In this document: positions 1-7,580 of the stretch, in pieces
Numbering within the stretch: position 1 is the first letter of the stretch
How the letters are laid out: each line of letters starts with the position of its first letter
NCBI RefSeq assembly: GCF_002811765.1
Contig: NZ_NPDR01000001.1
Span: 124,001 to 188,000 of the forward strand
Source of the DNA: Leptospira saintgironsiae
Lineage (GTDB): Bacteria > Spirochaetota > Leptospiria > Leptospirales > Leptospiraceae
Direction: 5' to 3'
DNA length: 64,000 nt
The notes under the pieces: model-generated
Database searches by the model: none
Seen by the model: the letters and a program-made list of their open reading frames with translations, nothing else
What the model was told of the DNA's origin: nothing
Position numbers and translations under genes: made by a program

Positions 1-187
1 GAACTCTTCCTCTGCAGGTACCACAACCGGTACAACAACTTGTGTCTCTCATCAACTTACCCAAAGTATCATTCCCTCTGCGGATAGAATTTGTAATATC
101 CTCTTCGGATACTTGGTTGCATACGCAAACCTTTCTAGGTCGCATCAGGGCGTTCAGGTCTATTTGACTAAAGTCGGAAGAATTCAT
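1..187 (-). CDS. BFD-like [2Fe-2S]-binding protein, 3' end cut by window edge
   Basis: Reading the minus strand from an ATG at 187 gives 62 residues that run off the left edge. Cys21 and Cys23 (VCVC) and Cys55 and Cys58 (CTGC-GTC) have the C-x-C-x31-C-x2-C spacing of the bacterioferritin-associated ferredoxin (BFD) domain, which binds a [2Fe-2S] cluster. An AGAAGG ribosome site lies 4 nt upstream of the start. BFD domains occur as small stand-alone proteins or fused to nitrite reductases and other oxidoreductases; because this one is at the N-terminus, a stand-alone BFD-like protein is most likely. The total length is unknown. The family call rests on the cysteine pattern. Confidence 0.75.
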   Translation of the reverse strand, partial: MNSSDFSQIDLNALMRPRKVCVCNQVSEEDITNSIRRGNDTLGKLMRDTSCCTGCGTCRGRV

Positions 188-411
188 CAGGCCTTCTAAT
201 TATTGGACGCCGAAAGCAAAACCATCACTCAAGCTAAACATTAGAAGGTCAGGATCAAGAGAATTTTTTTCCAATCCGGTGAAAGCCCGACATGCCGGTT
301 CCGAGGAACTTACAGGCTTTTATAACGGATTCCAGAAGAGATATTTCTCGTTGACAGCCGGACTTTCGAGCTCATCCTCATTCGGAAAATTCCATAAAGG
401 AAACTTACAGA

Positions 412-1764
412 ATGCAAGTGACCAAACGCGCTCCCTTAAGGGAAATATTCGGATGGTGCATGTTCGATTTCGCCAATTCTAGTTATACCACTGTAATTAT
501 AACAGTCATCTACTGCAGAGTTTTCGCAGAAGTAATCGTTCCAATCTCCTCTAATCCTGCAAATCCATACGAGGATGGAAATTTTTTATTTGGACTAGCT
601 TTATTTTTCTCTTATTTATTGGTTGTACTGACCGGTCCGTTATTCGGAGCTATCTCAGACTTCTCCGCTAAAAAGAAAACATTCCTTTTCTGGAGTTATA
701 TCAGCTGTGTCATCAGTACCGCAGCCTTCTGGTTAGTGACAACCCCAGGTTCTTGGGAATTAGGTTTTGCTTTAATCATTCTTTCCAACTTCTTCTTTGC
801 TTCCGGAGAAAACTTTGCTTCTTCTTTCTTACCTCATTTGGGGCCTAAGGAAGAATTAGGAAAAATTTCAGGATATGCGTGGGGAGTTGGATATATGGGA
901 GGACTTCTTTCTGTATTCCTAGTCCAAACTCTTGTGGCACCTTCGATTGATCCTGCGATCTACGGTTCTCTTAGATTTGTAGGACCTCTAACAGCACTGT
1001 TCTTCTTGCTTGCTGGAATTCCAACATTCTTACTTTTGAAAGAATACCAACCTGCTATTAAAATACCGACGGGAGAAAGTTATCTCACTATCGGTTTTAA
1101 ACAATTATCAGAGAGTATTAAATCGATAAAACATTTCAAAGATCTAGTCATCTATTTGATCTCTCTATTCTTCTCTATGGCTGCGCTTGCTATCGTGATC
1201 GCATTTGCATTCTTATATGGAAACCAAGAGATCAAGATCACATCCGGACAAGAAGCTACCCTATTCGTAATGCTTCAGTTTTTTGCAATGATAGGTGCGA
1301 TATTTTTCGGATTCGTTCAGGATAAGATCGGAGCCAAAAAAACTTTTAATATCACTTTGGTATTTTGGATCTTCTGCCTGCTCGGAATTTATTTCGTAAG
1401 AGAGATTACTGGTTTTGTAAACGGACTAGGCGTGGATATCTCAGTACAATGGGTATTCGTAATTTTTGGAACTCTTGCAGGTTCAGGAGTTGGATCTACC
1501 CAATCAGCAAGTAGAGCAATTGTCGGGGTCTTCTCCCCTGAATCCAAGTCTGGAGAATTTTTCGGTCTTTGGGGTCTTTCCGGAAAACTGGCAGCTGCCA
1601 TCGGAGTTTTTGCGATCGGTATATTACAGAAAATTTTCGATCTAAGAAATGCATTTTTAGTGGTCGCTGTATTTTTCTTTATCTCTTTGATCATTAATAC
1701 ATTCGTGAATGAAAAAAGAGGGATTGAAAAGGCTAAGGATTGGGAAAGAAACGGAGGGCATTAG
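412..1764 (+). CDS. MFS transporter, UMF1 (Atg22-like) family
   Basis: A 450-residue integral membrane protein with about 12 hydrophobic segments. It opens with a short cytoplasmic tail followed by FDFANSSY in the first helix, the signature of the UMF1/Atg22-like branch of the major facilitator superfamily. An MFS-type loop (GAISDFSAKKK) follows helix 2, and a second half-repeat begins near residue 240. The substrate is unknown for bacterial members. An AAGGA site lies about 10 nt before the ATG. It is divergent from the BFD-like gene, with a 224-nt gap that I cannot assign further. The family assignment is confident, the function is not. Confidence 0.85.
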   Translation: MQVTKRAPLREIFGWCMFDFANSSYTTVIITVIYCRVFAEVIVPISSNPANPYEDGNFLFGLALFFSYLLVVLTGPLFGAISDFSAKKKTFLFWSYISCVISTAAFWLVTTPGSWELGFALIILSNFFFASGENFASSFLPHLGPKEELGKISGYAWGVGYMGGLLSVFLVQTLVAPSIDPAIYGSLRFVGPLTALFFLLAGIPTFLLLKEYQPAIKIPTGESYLTIGFKQLSESIKSIKHFKDLVIYLISLFFSMAALAIVIAFAFLYGNQEIKITSGQEATLFVMLQFFAMIGAIFFGFVQDKIGAKKTFNITLVFWIFCLLGIYFVREITGFVNGLGVDISVQWVFVIFGTLAGSGVGSTQSASRAIVGVFSPESKSGEFFGLWGLSGKLAAAIGVFAIGILQKIFDLRNAFLVVAVFFFISLIINTFVNEKRGIEKAKDWERNGGH

Positions 1765-1822
1765 TCCTCCTTCTTCCAAGCTTTTGCTTGAAAATCTGAA
1801 ACTACTCGTTTATAATTAAATC

Positions 1823-2050
1823 GTGGCTGGCGAGTTTAATACAGAAGATGAGTTCGAGTCCCATCAAAGCCAAAGAAAATTGGCTTTGGCGACTATGGAC
1901 GAATTGACTCAAACCAAATTAGATCTTTTAGATTCCGGTAAAGAAGTTCCTAAATTTCTAAACTACGCCATCTCTTACTTAAACCGTAAATATCTAACAG
2001 AAGAAAAAGTGATCAGCGATCTGATCGTACGAAGAGACTCTTCGAATTAA
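1823..2050 (+). CDS. Small conserved-looking hypothetical protein (75 aa)
   Basis: An open frame of 75 codons starting at GTG, in the same direction as the transporter and 58 nt after it. The product is charged and predicted mostly helical, with no signal peptide or membrane segment. I do not recognise a family. There is no convincing ribosome site ahead of the GTG, so the start could be wrong. It ends exactly where the convergent lipoprotein gene ends (stop to stop with no gap), which supports it being a real gene in a compact genome. Confidence 0.5.
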   Translation: MAGEFNTEDEFESHQSQRKLALATMDELTQTKLDLLDSGKEVPKFLNYAISYLNRKYLTEEKVISDLIVRRDSSN

Positions 2051-2647
2051 TTATTCGTCATCATCATCCTTTTCTTTTTCAGCTTCTATTCGAATTTCAG
2101 AAATTACTGCTTGGGCTTCGTCAAAAATCGGAGTCAGGGTAGAAGTATCCGAATCTATCTCACGAACCGTATCTTCCAGATAGTACGTGCCTTGCGTTGT
2201 TAGGAAAAAGAATCTCACTTGATCCAAGTCTGGATTTGGGGTCCAGCGGACCTTCTTCCCTTGTTTCCAAAGATAAGCATATTTGTGGATCAAACGTGTG
2301 GAACTTTTTTGGATACGTTCTCTTCCACCGCCTCCTATAAAAGAAGCTCCTGAAGTTAAGAATAAGCTAGCATCTCCAGAAAGAAACGTAGCTAAAGTGA
2401 CGATCTCTCTTTGAGTAGGCCAGTCCATGATGATACCGTATACGACTGTTTTATTTTTCGGATTTTGAATACCTATATCATCGTATTCTGTTTCGAATGC
2501 GAGCTCTCTTAATTCTTTATAAGGAGTCTTATCAATGGAAGGAGTACAGGCTGAGATCAGCATTATGCTGATTATATTATAAAAACTAAATTTGGATAGA
2601 AGGCTCAAAAACTTCTCTGACATGAGAGTATACCGCTTTGTTTTCAA
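2051..2647 (-). CDS. Putative lipoprotein of unknown function
   Basis: About 198 residues from a TTG start, or 190 from the ATG at 2623; neither has a clear ribosome site. A hydrophobic stretch ends in LISAC, a plausible spirochaetal lipobox, so the mature protein should be lipid-anchored. The mature part includes a small Gly-rich, Ser-rich stretch (SFIGGGGRER), a Trp/Lys-rich segment (KQGKKVRWTPNPDLDQ) and a very acidic C-terminus (EKEKDDDDE). I do not recognise a domain. The context gives no functional clue. Confidence 0.65.
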   Translation of the reverse strand: MKTKRYTLMSEKFLSLLSKFSFYNIISIMLISACTPSIDKTPYKELRELAFETEYDDIGIQNPKNKTVVYGIIMDWPTQREIVTLATFLSGDASLFLTSGASFIGGGGRERIQKSSTRLIHKYAYLWKQGKKVRWTPNPDLDQVRFFFLTTQGTYYLEDTVREIDSDTSTLTPIFDEAQAVISEIRIEAEKEKDDDDE

Positions 2648-2757
2648 AGGAATATCTTTGAAAACCTATCCTGATAGACATCAGGAAAGACTCCTTTTTA
2701 TAAAAAGAAGGAAAGGAAGTTAAGAAAAATTGTTAGATCCGAAAAATCAAATCCTTC

Positions 2758-3312
2758 TTATTTCTTTTTGGCCTTTTTCTTAGGAGCTTTGGATGCTGCT
2801 TTTTTCTTTGGAGAAGCTTTTTTAGGAACAGTTTTCTTTTTAGCAGGTTTTTTAGGAGCTGTCTTTTTTTTGCCGTCTTCACTTACAGTGAGGCTTGGGT
2901 CTCTTTCCATATTTTTAACAAGAGAAGAATGTCTGAATCTAAGTGCAGACCAGTCATCATCTATGGAAATCAATCTTACACCTTCGAAACTGATCTTTCC
3001 AAGTGGGTCCCAACCGGCATCTCTATGAATGGATACATTATATTTACGGGAAGTTTTTTTAGGATAAGCTAACCATAACAGCCCGTCTTCTATCAAAGTG
3101 GTAGGCACCATAGAAGCTATATTCCTGATCTCAACTTCGGTTTGCACGAATGCAAGTATGAGTCTATATCTTTTTCCGGACCTTAGCGCTCGATCGACCG
3201 GAGCCCCTAAACTGGAAAGTGCAGGTTCGAATTCGTAAGGAGAAGATAAAACACAAATCTCCCCTTCGCCAGGTTTGAATTGTAATTTACCGAACACGGA
3301 ATGGATAGCCAT
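2758..3312 (-). CDS. DUF3052-like protein with lysine/alanine/proline-rich tail
   Basis: 184 residues. The first ~135 resemble the DUF3052-type protein at 6520-6918: both have a hydrophobic GLLW(L/I)xxPKxxS block and end with a (I/A)DDxWSxLxFR-type motif. The last ~37 residues are almost only Lys, Pro, Ala, Ser and Thr in KKK-x-PKK/AKKK repeats, like the tails of histone H1 and bacterial HU/AlgP-type proteins, and could bind nucleic acid or another polyanion. The tail is absent from the paralogue. DUF3052 has no established function, so the DNA-binding idea is inference from composition alone. Confidence 0.65.
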   Translation of the reverse strand: MAIHSVFGKLQFKPGEGEICVLSSPYEFEPALSSLGAPVDRALRSGKRYRLILAFVQTEVEIRNIASMVPTTLIEDGLLWLAYPKKTSRKYNVSIHRDAGWDPLGKISFEGVRLISIDDDWSALRFRHSSLVKNMERDPSLTVSEDGKKKTAPKKPAKKKTVPKKASPKKKAASKAPKKKAKKK

Positions 3313-3451
3313 CGGTAAATAGAATCCTTTTCGCCAGGAAAAGGCAAGCGAGAAACCGAAAACATTATTTGGTTCGATTGCCTATCTATTGGATATTCTT
3401 AAATTACCGACCTTCTCCCTGTTCATGGGATACATTCTTTTACCCTAGGTA

Positions 3452-3467
3452 GATAACAATTGTTATC
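3452..3467. promoter_or_regulatory. Perfect 16-bp palindrome, operator-like
   Basis: GATAACAATTGTTATC reads the same on both strands. It stands about 140 nt upstream of the start of the gene at 2758-3312 and some 145 nt beyond the terminator of the other neighbour, so the left gene is the natural target. A symmetric site of this length fits a dimeric helix-turn-helix regulator. The likeness to part of the lac operator is probably chance. Confidence 0.4.
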
Positions 3468-3610
3468 CAATGAGTAAGAACTAACGTCATGCGTAAGAGG
3501 ATAATCGTTTAGGAAGTTAACAAGACAAGAGATACTGCTAGTTTTGCCACAGATTTTCCTTTTTCTGGTTCTAGTAGAAACCATAGTATACTGTGATATA
3601 TCTCAATAAC

Positions 3611-3640
3611 AAAAAGGCGAACCGATTGGTCCGCCTTTTG
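3611..3640 (-). terminator. Rho-independent terminator of the 3667-4461 gene
   Basis: On the minus strand, AAAAGGCG-like and CGCCTTTT arms with an inner ACC/GGT pair surround a 4-nt loop and are followed by a short T-run. It lies 27 nt beyond the stop codon of the minus-strand gene. One internal mismatch is present. Confidence 0.75.
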
Positions 3641-3666
3641 CCTTATTCTAATGTTATAAAATTCTC

Positions 3667-4461
3667 TTATTGGAATTCTAACATTTTAGAAACGAGTCTT
3701 TTTTGATTCAGTTCCAGATCTCTCAGCTTATGGCGAACATTCTTATCTACCTTACGCAGGTATTTTTTATATGTTACAATAATCTGTTTTTGTTTATTAT
3801 AAGGAAGTGGATTAGTTTCCTCATGTAGTTTAGTCTCCACACTAGGTGCAATAGATTGAACAGGAGTATCTGGCCAGATCAATTCAGTATCATGGCTGGA
3901 ATAATATTCCAATTTGATCTCTTTGTTATTATTCGGAGTTCTTTTTCCTTCACTTCCGATCTGAGGTCCCTTAGGATCTATATTGATCACCCTACGCATT
4001 TCTCTTACGAAAATTTCTCCATTGGAGTTCGTACGTTTGAATTGCATAATGATCTTTTCTAGTTTTTCAGGATTACTTCCTGGATAGATAAAGATACGTG
4101 CATTATAAAGATAAGTTTTTGGGAAGTCCCAGAAAGATTCGCCGGAACCCATATCTAATTCTAGATACGGTTTATTATCTCTATCTGTTTTTAAGAATTG
4201 AGGCAATTCTTGAGGCTCATCACCAATATATCTTAGCGCTTTTTTGGTTGTATCCATCTGAAGGATCTTATTGATCTGATGGATATTTTGAGAGATAGAA
4301 GCGTGCAAATTATCTATCTCGATATCTGAAAACCCCGCCTTGCGGATAGCTTCGATCTGACGTTCTATTTCTCTTTCTTCCATTGTTAGGATTTTAGGAG
4401 CCGCGTCTATTTGTATGAATACGGCCAAAAGAGAAATTATGAGAAAGATAAGGGTTTTCAT
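3667..4461 (-). CDS. Secreted helix/beta/helix protein, possibly flagellar-coiling (FcpA/FcpB)-like
   Basis: 264 residues with a clear signal peptide (cleavage near ...QIDAA). Residues ~25-70 are charged and helical, ~90-215 look like a beta-rich globular domain, and ~220-264 form a strongly basic helix with coiled-coil character ending MLEFQ. A good AAGGAAGG ribosome site precedes the ATG, and a terminator follows. The signal peptide plus helix/beta-sandwich/long-helix layout is similar to what is known of the Leptospira flagellar sheath proteins FcpA and FcpB, but I cannot confirm homology by eye. Alternative: an unrelated periplasmic protein. Confidence 0.45.
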   Translation of the reverse strand: MKTLIFLIISLLAVFIQIDAAPKILTMEEREIERQIEAIRKAGFSDIEIDNLHASISQNIHQINKILQMDTTKKALRYIGDEPQELPQFLKTDRDNKPYLELDMGSGESFWDFPKTYLYNARIFIYPGSNPEKLEKIIMQFKRTNSNGEIFVREMRRVINIDPKGPQIGSEGKRTPNNNKEIKLEYYSSHDTELIWPDTPVQSIAPSVETKLHEETNPLPYNKQKQIIVTYKKYLRKVDKNVRHKLRDLELNQKRLVSKMLEFQ

Positions 4462-4545
4462 GAGATGCCTTCCTTCTAAATATCGAAAAGACTATACCCC
4501 ATTCTTGATCCTAAAAAGGATTTTTTCAAGGGTTCTTTCTTTATT

Positions 4546-5730
4546 ATGCCTCGAATCTTCCGCCCGAATGCCTATTTCGAAGAAGAACTCCGACTTGGAA
4601 AATTATTTCCTAGAGAGCTGGAGGCTAGGAATTCCGTCTTAGAATCCTCTTTTTCAGTCCTAAATTCTTTTCCGGACTCTGCAAAGATCTTAGCCCATTC
4701 TCCTCCTGAAGAAAACTGGATCAAATATTGGAAGGAGAAAGGAATACAGATCCCAAAACCGATCCTTCTTAGAAATATAAAACAATCTTTGCAAAAAGAG
4801 AAAGAGATCCAATTAGAAGAATGGGGAAAAATCTCCCGTTGGAATTCCAACAATAACGAATTAGAGATAGATCCCGCATCTTCAGATCCTGCAAAAATAT
4901 ACGGATCTAAATTAAACCAAAACGATTGGAACCAAGAATCTAATTCTGATCTAATTTCTTATTCAATTCGAACTTCAGAAGATTGGGAAACATTCTTACA
5001 AAAGGAAAAAGATCGATTCTCTCCGGATCAAAAATTCGTTTTTAAAACTGAGTTCGGATTTGCTGGCGCTCAGAAATTTAGAGATGTTGCCGGGTTAAAA
5101 GATCTGGCCTATCTATTCCTAAAAGTAAAAAGAGAACCTTTTTTGATCGAAACCTGGGTAGATAGAACCAAAGATTTCAGCTTATTATTCTCCGCAAAAA
5201 ACGGAAAATATAAAATAGAAGAAGGTACCATTCTACTCAACGATCATAAAGGAAAATACTCCGGGACTTGGATGGGAGAATTTTCAGAAATCGAAAATTA
5301 CCTTTCTGGAATGTCTGAAAGTTTTTCGAAGATCTCCAAATTCCATCCTAACTATGAAGGGTATGGTTCAGTAGATTCTTTCTTTTATAGATCTAAAGGG
5401 ACCCAAGTTTTACGGAAAATTTCGGAAGTCAATTATAGATGGACAATGGGCTGCTTATTGTTGGAGCTCCGACGTAAATTTCCTAAGAAGGGAAACGACC
5501 TTCTTCTTTTCTTACCCAAAGTCCAAAACTCAGATCCTTATTCTAGATTAAAAATTTGGGAGAAGGAAACAGGTTGGGAAATTCTTCCACTTTCCGCATT
5601 CTTCTCCCCTTATAGAAGACCGAACCAGAAAAACCTAATTTGGGTCCGACTTCCAGCAGGCAAAACCCAGGATCCTTGGGAAGAGGCCAAAATTGTTTCG
5701 GAAAGTGGCATCCGAGTTCTGGGCCCCTGA
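4546..5730 (+). CDS. Uncharacterised ATP-grasp-like protein
   Basis: 394 residues, soluble. Features suggest an ATP-grasp ligase fold: a Lys-containing strand and loop (VFKTEFGFAGAQKFRD, ~residue 165-180), a central segment giving the hinge/adenine side (FLIETWVDRTKDFS) and a C-terminal ISEVNYRWTMGCLLLEL block. The E-x-N of that block matches the Mg-binding Glu/Asn of ATP-grasp enzymes. The substrate is unknown. It is the first gene of a plus-strand group that includes a cytochrome oxidase subunit, but the gap to it (94 nt) does not prove co-transcription. It starts 84 nt from the divergent secreted-protein gene. Confidence 0.55.
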   Translation: MPRIFRPNAYFEEELRLGKLFPRELEARNSVLESSFSVLNSFPDSAKILAHSPPEENWIKYWKEKGIQIPKPILLRNIKQSLQKEKEIQLEEWGKISRWNSNNNELEIDPASSDPAKIYGSKLNQNDWNQESNSDLISYSIRTSEDWETFLQKEKDRFSPDQKFVFKTEFGFAGAQKFRDVAGLKDLAYLFLKVKREPFLIETWVDRTKDFSLLFSAKNGKYKIEEGTILLNDHKGKYSGTWMGEFSEIENYLSGMSESFSKISKFHPNYEGYGSVDSFFYRSKGTQVLRKISEVNYRWTMGCLLLELRRKFPKKGNDLLLFLPKVQNSDPYSRLKIWEKETGWEILPLSAFFSPYRRPNQKNLIWVRLPAGKTQDPWEEAKIVSESGIRVLGP

Positions 5731-5824
5731 AATGTACTTGTGATTCTTTACCTGCCTCCGAGACTGGTTCCAATCCCTTCGGGGAACTCAGCCTGCAGAT
5801 ATTACTCAGGTTTCAGGAAAAGAG

Positions 5825-6409
5825 ATGGAACTGTTTCTCAATTACGCGCTGTATATTATCGTAAGTATCGGATTCTTGATTCCCTTCACTGGATTTGTTG
5901 TCGGAGCGGGAGCGATTGTAAATGCTACCGTTGCTGGATTTGCCGTTAACTTGTTGGCTCAAATCGTAGAAGAGGACAGACTCAAGGCTTATCTCGAAAA
6001 GAATAAGTCAACTATGATCGGCCAGGCTTTATTAAAAGCAGTCGAAGCAGGTAAAACTAAACTGGCACCTGGTTCAGTTGTTTCTCACGCAGAAGAGCAT
6101 GGACATGACGGACATCATCTGATCTCTGTTCAAACTTACTCTCTTGTGTTTGCTGCATTGATCGTTGGAACTGTAATCACCGTATTAGTAGCTCAAGTAG
6201 ACTTTGGAGCAATGAACACTGTGATCGCTATGCTTGTGGCGACCATCAAAGCTTCCTTAGTATTAGCTTACTTCATGCACCTTAAATATGATAACGTAAT
6301 GAACAGAGTGATCTTCGGATCTGGCTTCTTGTTCTTACTTCTTCTTTTTGGATTCTCTGTAGCAGACATCTACACAAGAGCGAAAATTTTCGCTGGCTTC
6401 CCTTACTAA
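5825..6409 (+). CDS. Cytochrome c oxidase subunit IV family protein
   Basis: 194 residues. The N-terminal part has one or two hydrophobic segments rich in Gly/Ala (to ~residue 48), then a charged linker with a His cluster (HAEEHGHDGHH, ~residues 90-100), then three membrane helices with the prokaryotic COX4 pattern: ...VIAMLVATIKASLVLAYFMHL, where the KASLVLxYFMHL block is typical. It would be an accessory subunit of an aa3/caa3-type terminal oxidase. The catalytic subunits (coxA, coxB, coxC) are not in this window. A good AGG site precedes the ATG and a strong terminator follows, so it ends its transcript. It is longer than the usual ~100 aa because of the N-terminal extension. Confidence 0.7.
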   Translation: MELFLNYALYIIVSIGFLIPFTGFVVGAGAIVNATVAGFAVNLLAQIVEEDRLKAYLEKNKSTMIGQALLKAVEAGKTKLAPGSVVSHAEEHGHDGHHLISVQTYSLVFAALIVGTVITVLVAQVDFGAMNTVIAMLVATIKASLVLAYFMHLKYDNVMNRVIFGSGFLFLLLLFGFSVADIYTRAKIFAGFPY

Positions 6410-6442
6410 GAAGAATTAAATACTTCCTTTGTATTTCAAAAG

Positions 6443-6467
6443 AACCGGCTTTACAGCCGGTTTTTTT
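6443..6467 (+). terminator. Rho-independent terminator after the COX4-like gene
   Basis: Perfect 8-bp stem AACCGGCT/AGCCGGTT with a TTAC loop, followed by a run of Ts. It lies 33 nt beyond the stop codon. Confidence 0.9.
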
Positions 6468-6519
6468 GTAGCCTGAGGTTTTCCTTCCAGCTTTCTTATC
6501 CGAATCGAATAGAGGAACT

Positions 6520-6918
6520 ATGGCAGGATATTCAGGCACACCCTTGGCCAAAAAGTTAGGATTTAAAGAAGGCCAGAACGCAATCATCATTAACGAGCCA
6601 AAAGAATTTAAAGACTTACTGGAAGACCTTCCTTCCAATATTACATTCAAGAAGAAGCTTGTGGGAAGTTTTGACTATATTCATTTTTTCTGTAAAAGCA
6701 AAGATGAACTTTCTAAAAACTTTTCTAAGTTCCCGGACTTTCTCGCTGACAAAGGAATGGTTTGGATCTCTTGGCCTAAAATGAGTTCAGGTGTGAAAAC
6801 CGACTTAAAAGAAGATACAATCAGAGAAATAGGCTTGAAGACAGGGTTGGTAGACGTTAAAGTCTGCGCAATCGATTCGACTTGGTCCGGATTACTTTTC
6901 AGAAGAAGAAAGAGTTAA
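6520..6918 (+). CDS. DUF3052 family protein
   Basis: 132 residues starting MAGYSGTPLAKKLG, typical of DUF3052. It contains the GMVWISWPK block and ends in the STWSGLLFRRRKS motif. The same layout, without the N-terminal block, is seen in the 2758-3312 protein. The function is unknown; the family is a small cytosolic domain. An AGAGG ribosome site lies just before the ATG. It is followed 28 nt later by a lipoprotein gene, which may share its transcript. Confidence 0.8.
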   Translation: MAGYSGTPLAKKLGFKEGQNAIIINEPKEFKDLLEDLPSNITFKKKLVGSFDYIHFFCKSKDELSKNFSKFPDFLADKGMVWISWPKMSSGVKTDLKEDTIREIGLKTGLVDVKVCAIDSTWSGLLFRRRKS

Positions 6919-6946
6919 TCTACACCTCATATTCGAAGATTTGAAC

Positions 6947-7573
6947 ATGATCCTATTACAACGTTACAGTCTGGGTTTCCTATTATCAGGGATCATTTTA
7001 TGTTTTGCCTGTATCGAAAAAGTACCTGAGATCAAAAAAACAATCGAGATCCCTGAACTCGGCTTAGTTTTAAATTATGAAGGTTGGATCTATGAAGAAT
7101 ATGATCCAAATAGAGATAATTCGGATCCCAATCGTTCCAAAAACAAAAGAGAATTCTCAAATGATAAAAATATTAAGGTAATGTTCTATCTTTTTGAACC
7201 AGAACAAAACAAAGGTTCAGAGATCAGGACTAATATCAATTTTGTATCAGAGCCAATTCCTGCAAAATATTCCAAAGCAACCTTAGAAGATTACGTGGCT
7301 TCTATCAGTGGATTGTATTCAAATATATATAAAGAATACGAAATACTTTCCGTTCCTCAAAAATGTAGTTTCGGAAAAGAGAAATGTATCTTTTTTGAGT
7401 CCAAATTTGTTCTTCCAAATACTGCAGAAAGACAACAAATCCGAACTCTTCAATGGATCTTTTTTAAAGAAGGTTCTGTATATATTTTTACAGGGACCAT
7501 ACCAGAGTCAGAATTTTCAGAAAAAAATAAGAAGATCCTGAACACAATCCAAACATTGACTGAAAAGATATAA
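6947..7573 (+). CDS. Putative lipoprotein
   Basis: 208 residues from the ATG at 6947 (an in-frame TTG lies 6 nt earlier). The N-terminal hydrophobic segment ends in LCFAC, a lipobox, so the protein should be lipid-modified and periplasmic or surface-facing. The mature part has the alternating pattern of an alpha/beta sandwich similar in outline to PsbP/DUF1795-type domains (ELGLVLNYEGWIYEEY, then a C-terminal segment ending FKEGSVYIFTGTIPES), but this resemblance is weak. Two Cys (CSFGKEKC) lie in the middle. No function is proposed. Confidence 0.65.
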   Translation: MILLQRYSLGFLLSGIILCFACIEKVPEIKKTIEIPELGLVLNYEGWIYEEYDPNRDNSDPNRSKNKREFSNDKNIKVMFYLFEPEQNKGSEIRTNINFVSEPIPAKYSKATLEDYVASISGLYSNIYKEYEILSVPQKCSFGKEKCIFFESKFVLPNTAERQQIRTLQWIFFKEGSVYIFTGTIPESEFSEKNKKILNTIQTLTEKI

Positions 7574-7580
7574 CTCTAAA

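Larger units (their letters stand above)
3313..3666. other. 354-nt gene-free spacer
   Basis: No open frame longer than a few codons is supported on either strand. Near its right end it holds a terminator hairpin for the gene at 3667-4461. In its middle is a perfect 16-bp palindrome (listed separately). The rest should contain the promoter of the DUF3052-like gene at its left end. I see no RNA gene, but a small RNA cannot be excluded. Confidence 0.6.

Noticed and set aside
279..482. 67-codon frame ahead of the UMF1 transporter
   Set aside because: It overlaps the transporter start in another frame and has no ribosome site.
1777..1790. CAAGC/GCTTG hairpin after the transporter gene as terminator
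   Set aside because: Short stem with no T-run following.
2680..2715. AT-rich dyad after the DUF3052-like gene as terminator
   Set aside because: The stem is almost only A and T and would be unstable; not strong enough to call.
3452..3467. Lac-operator identity of the palindrome
   Set aside because: It shares only the GATAACAATT half with the lac operator; no LacI-type gene or sugar operon is nearby.
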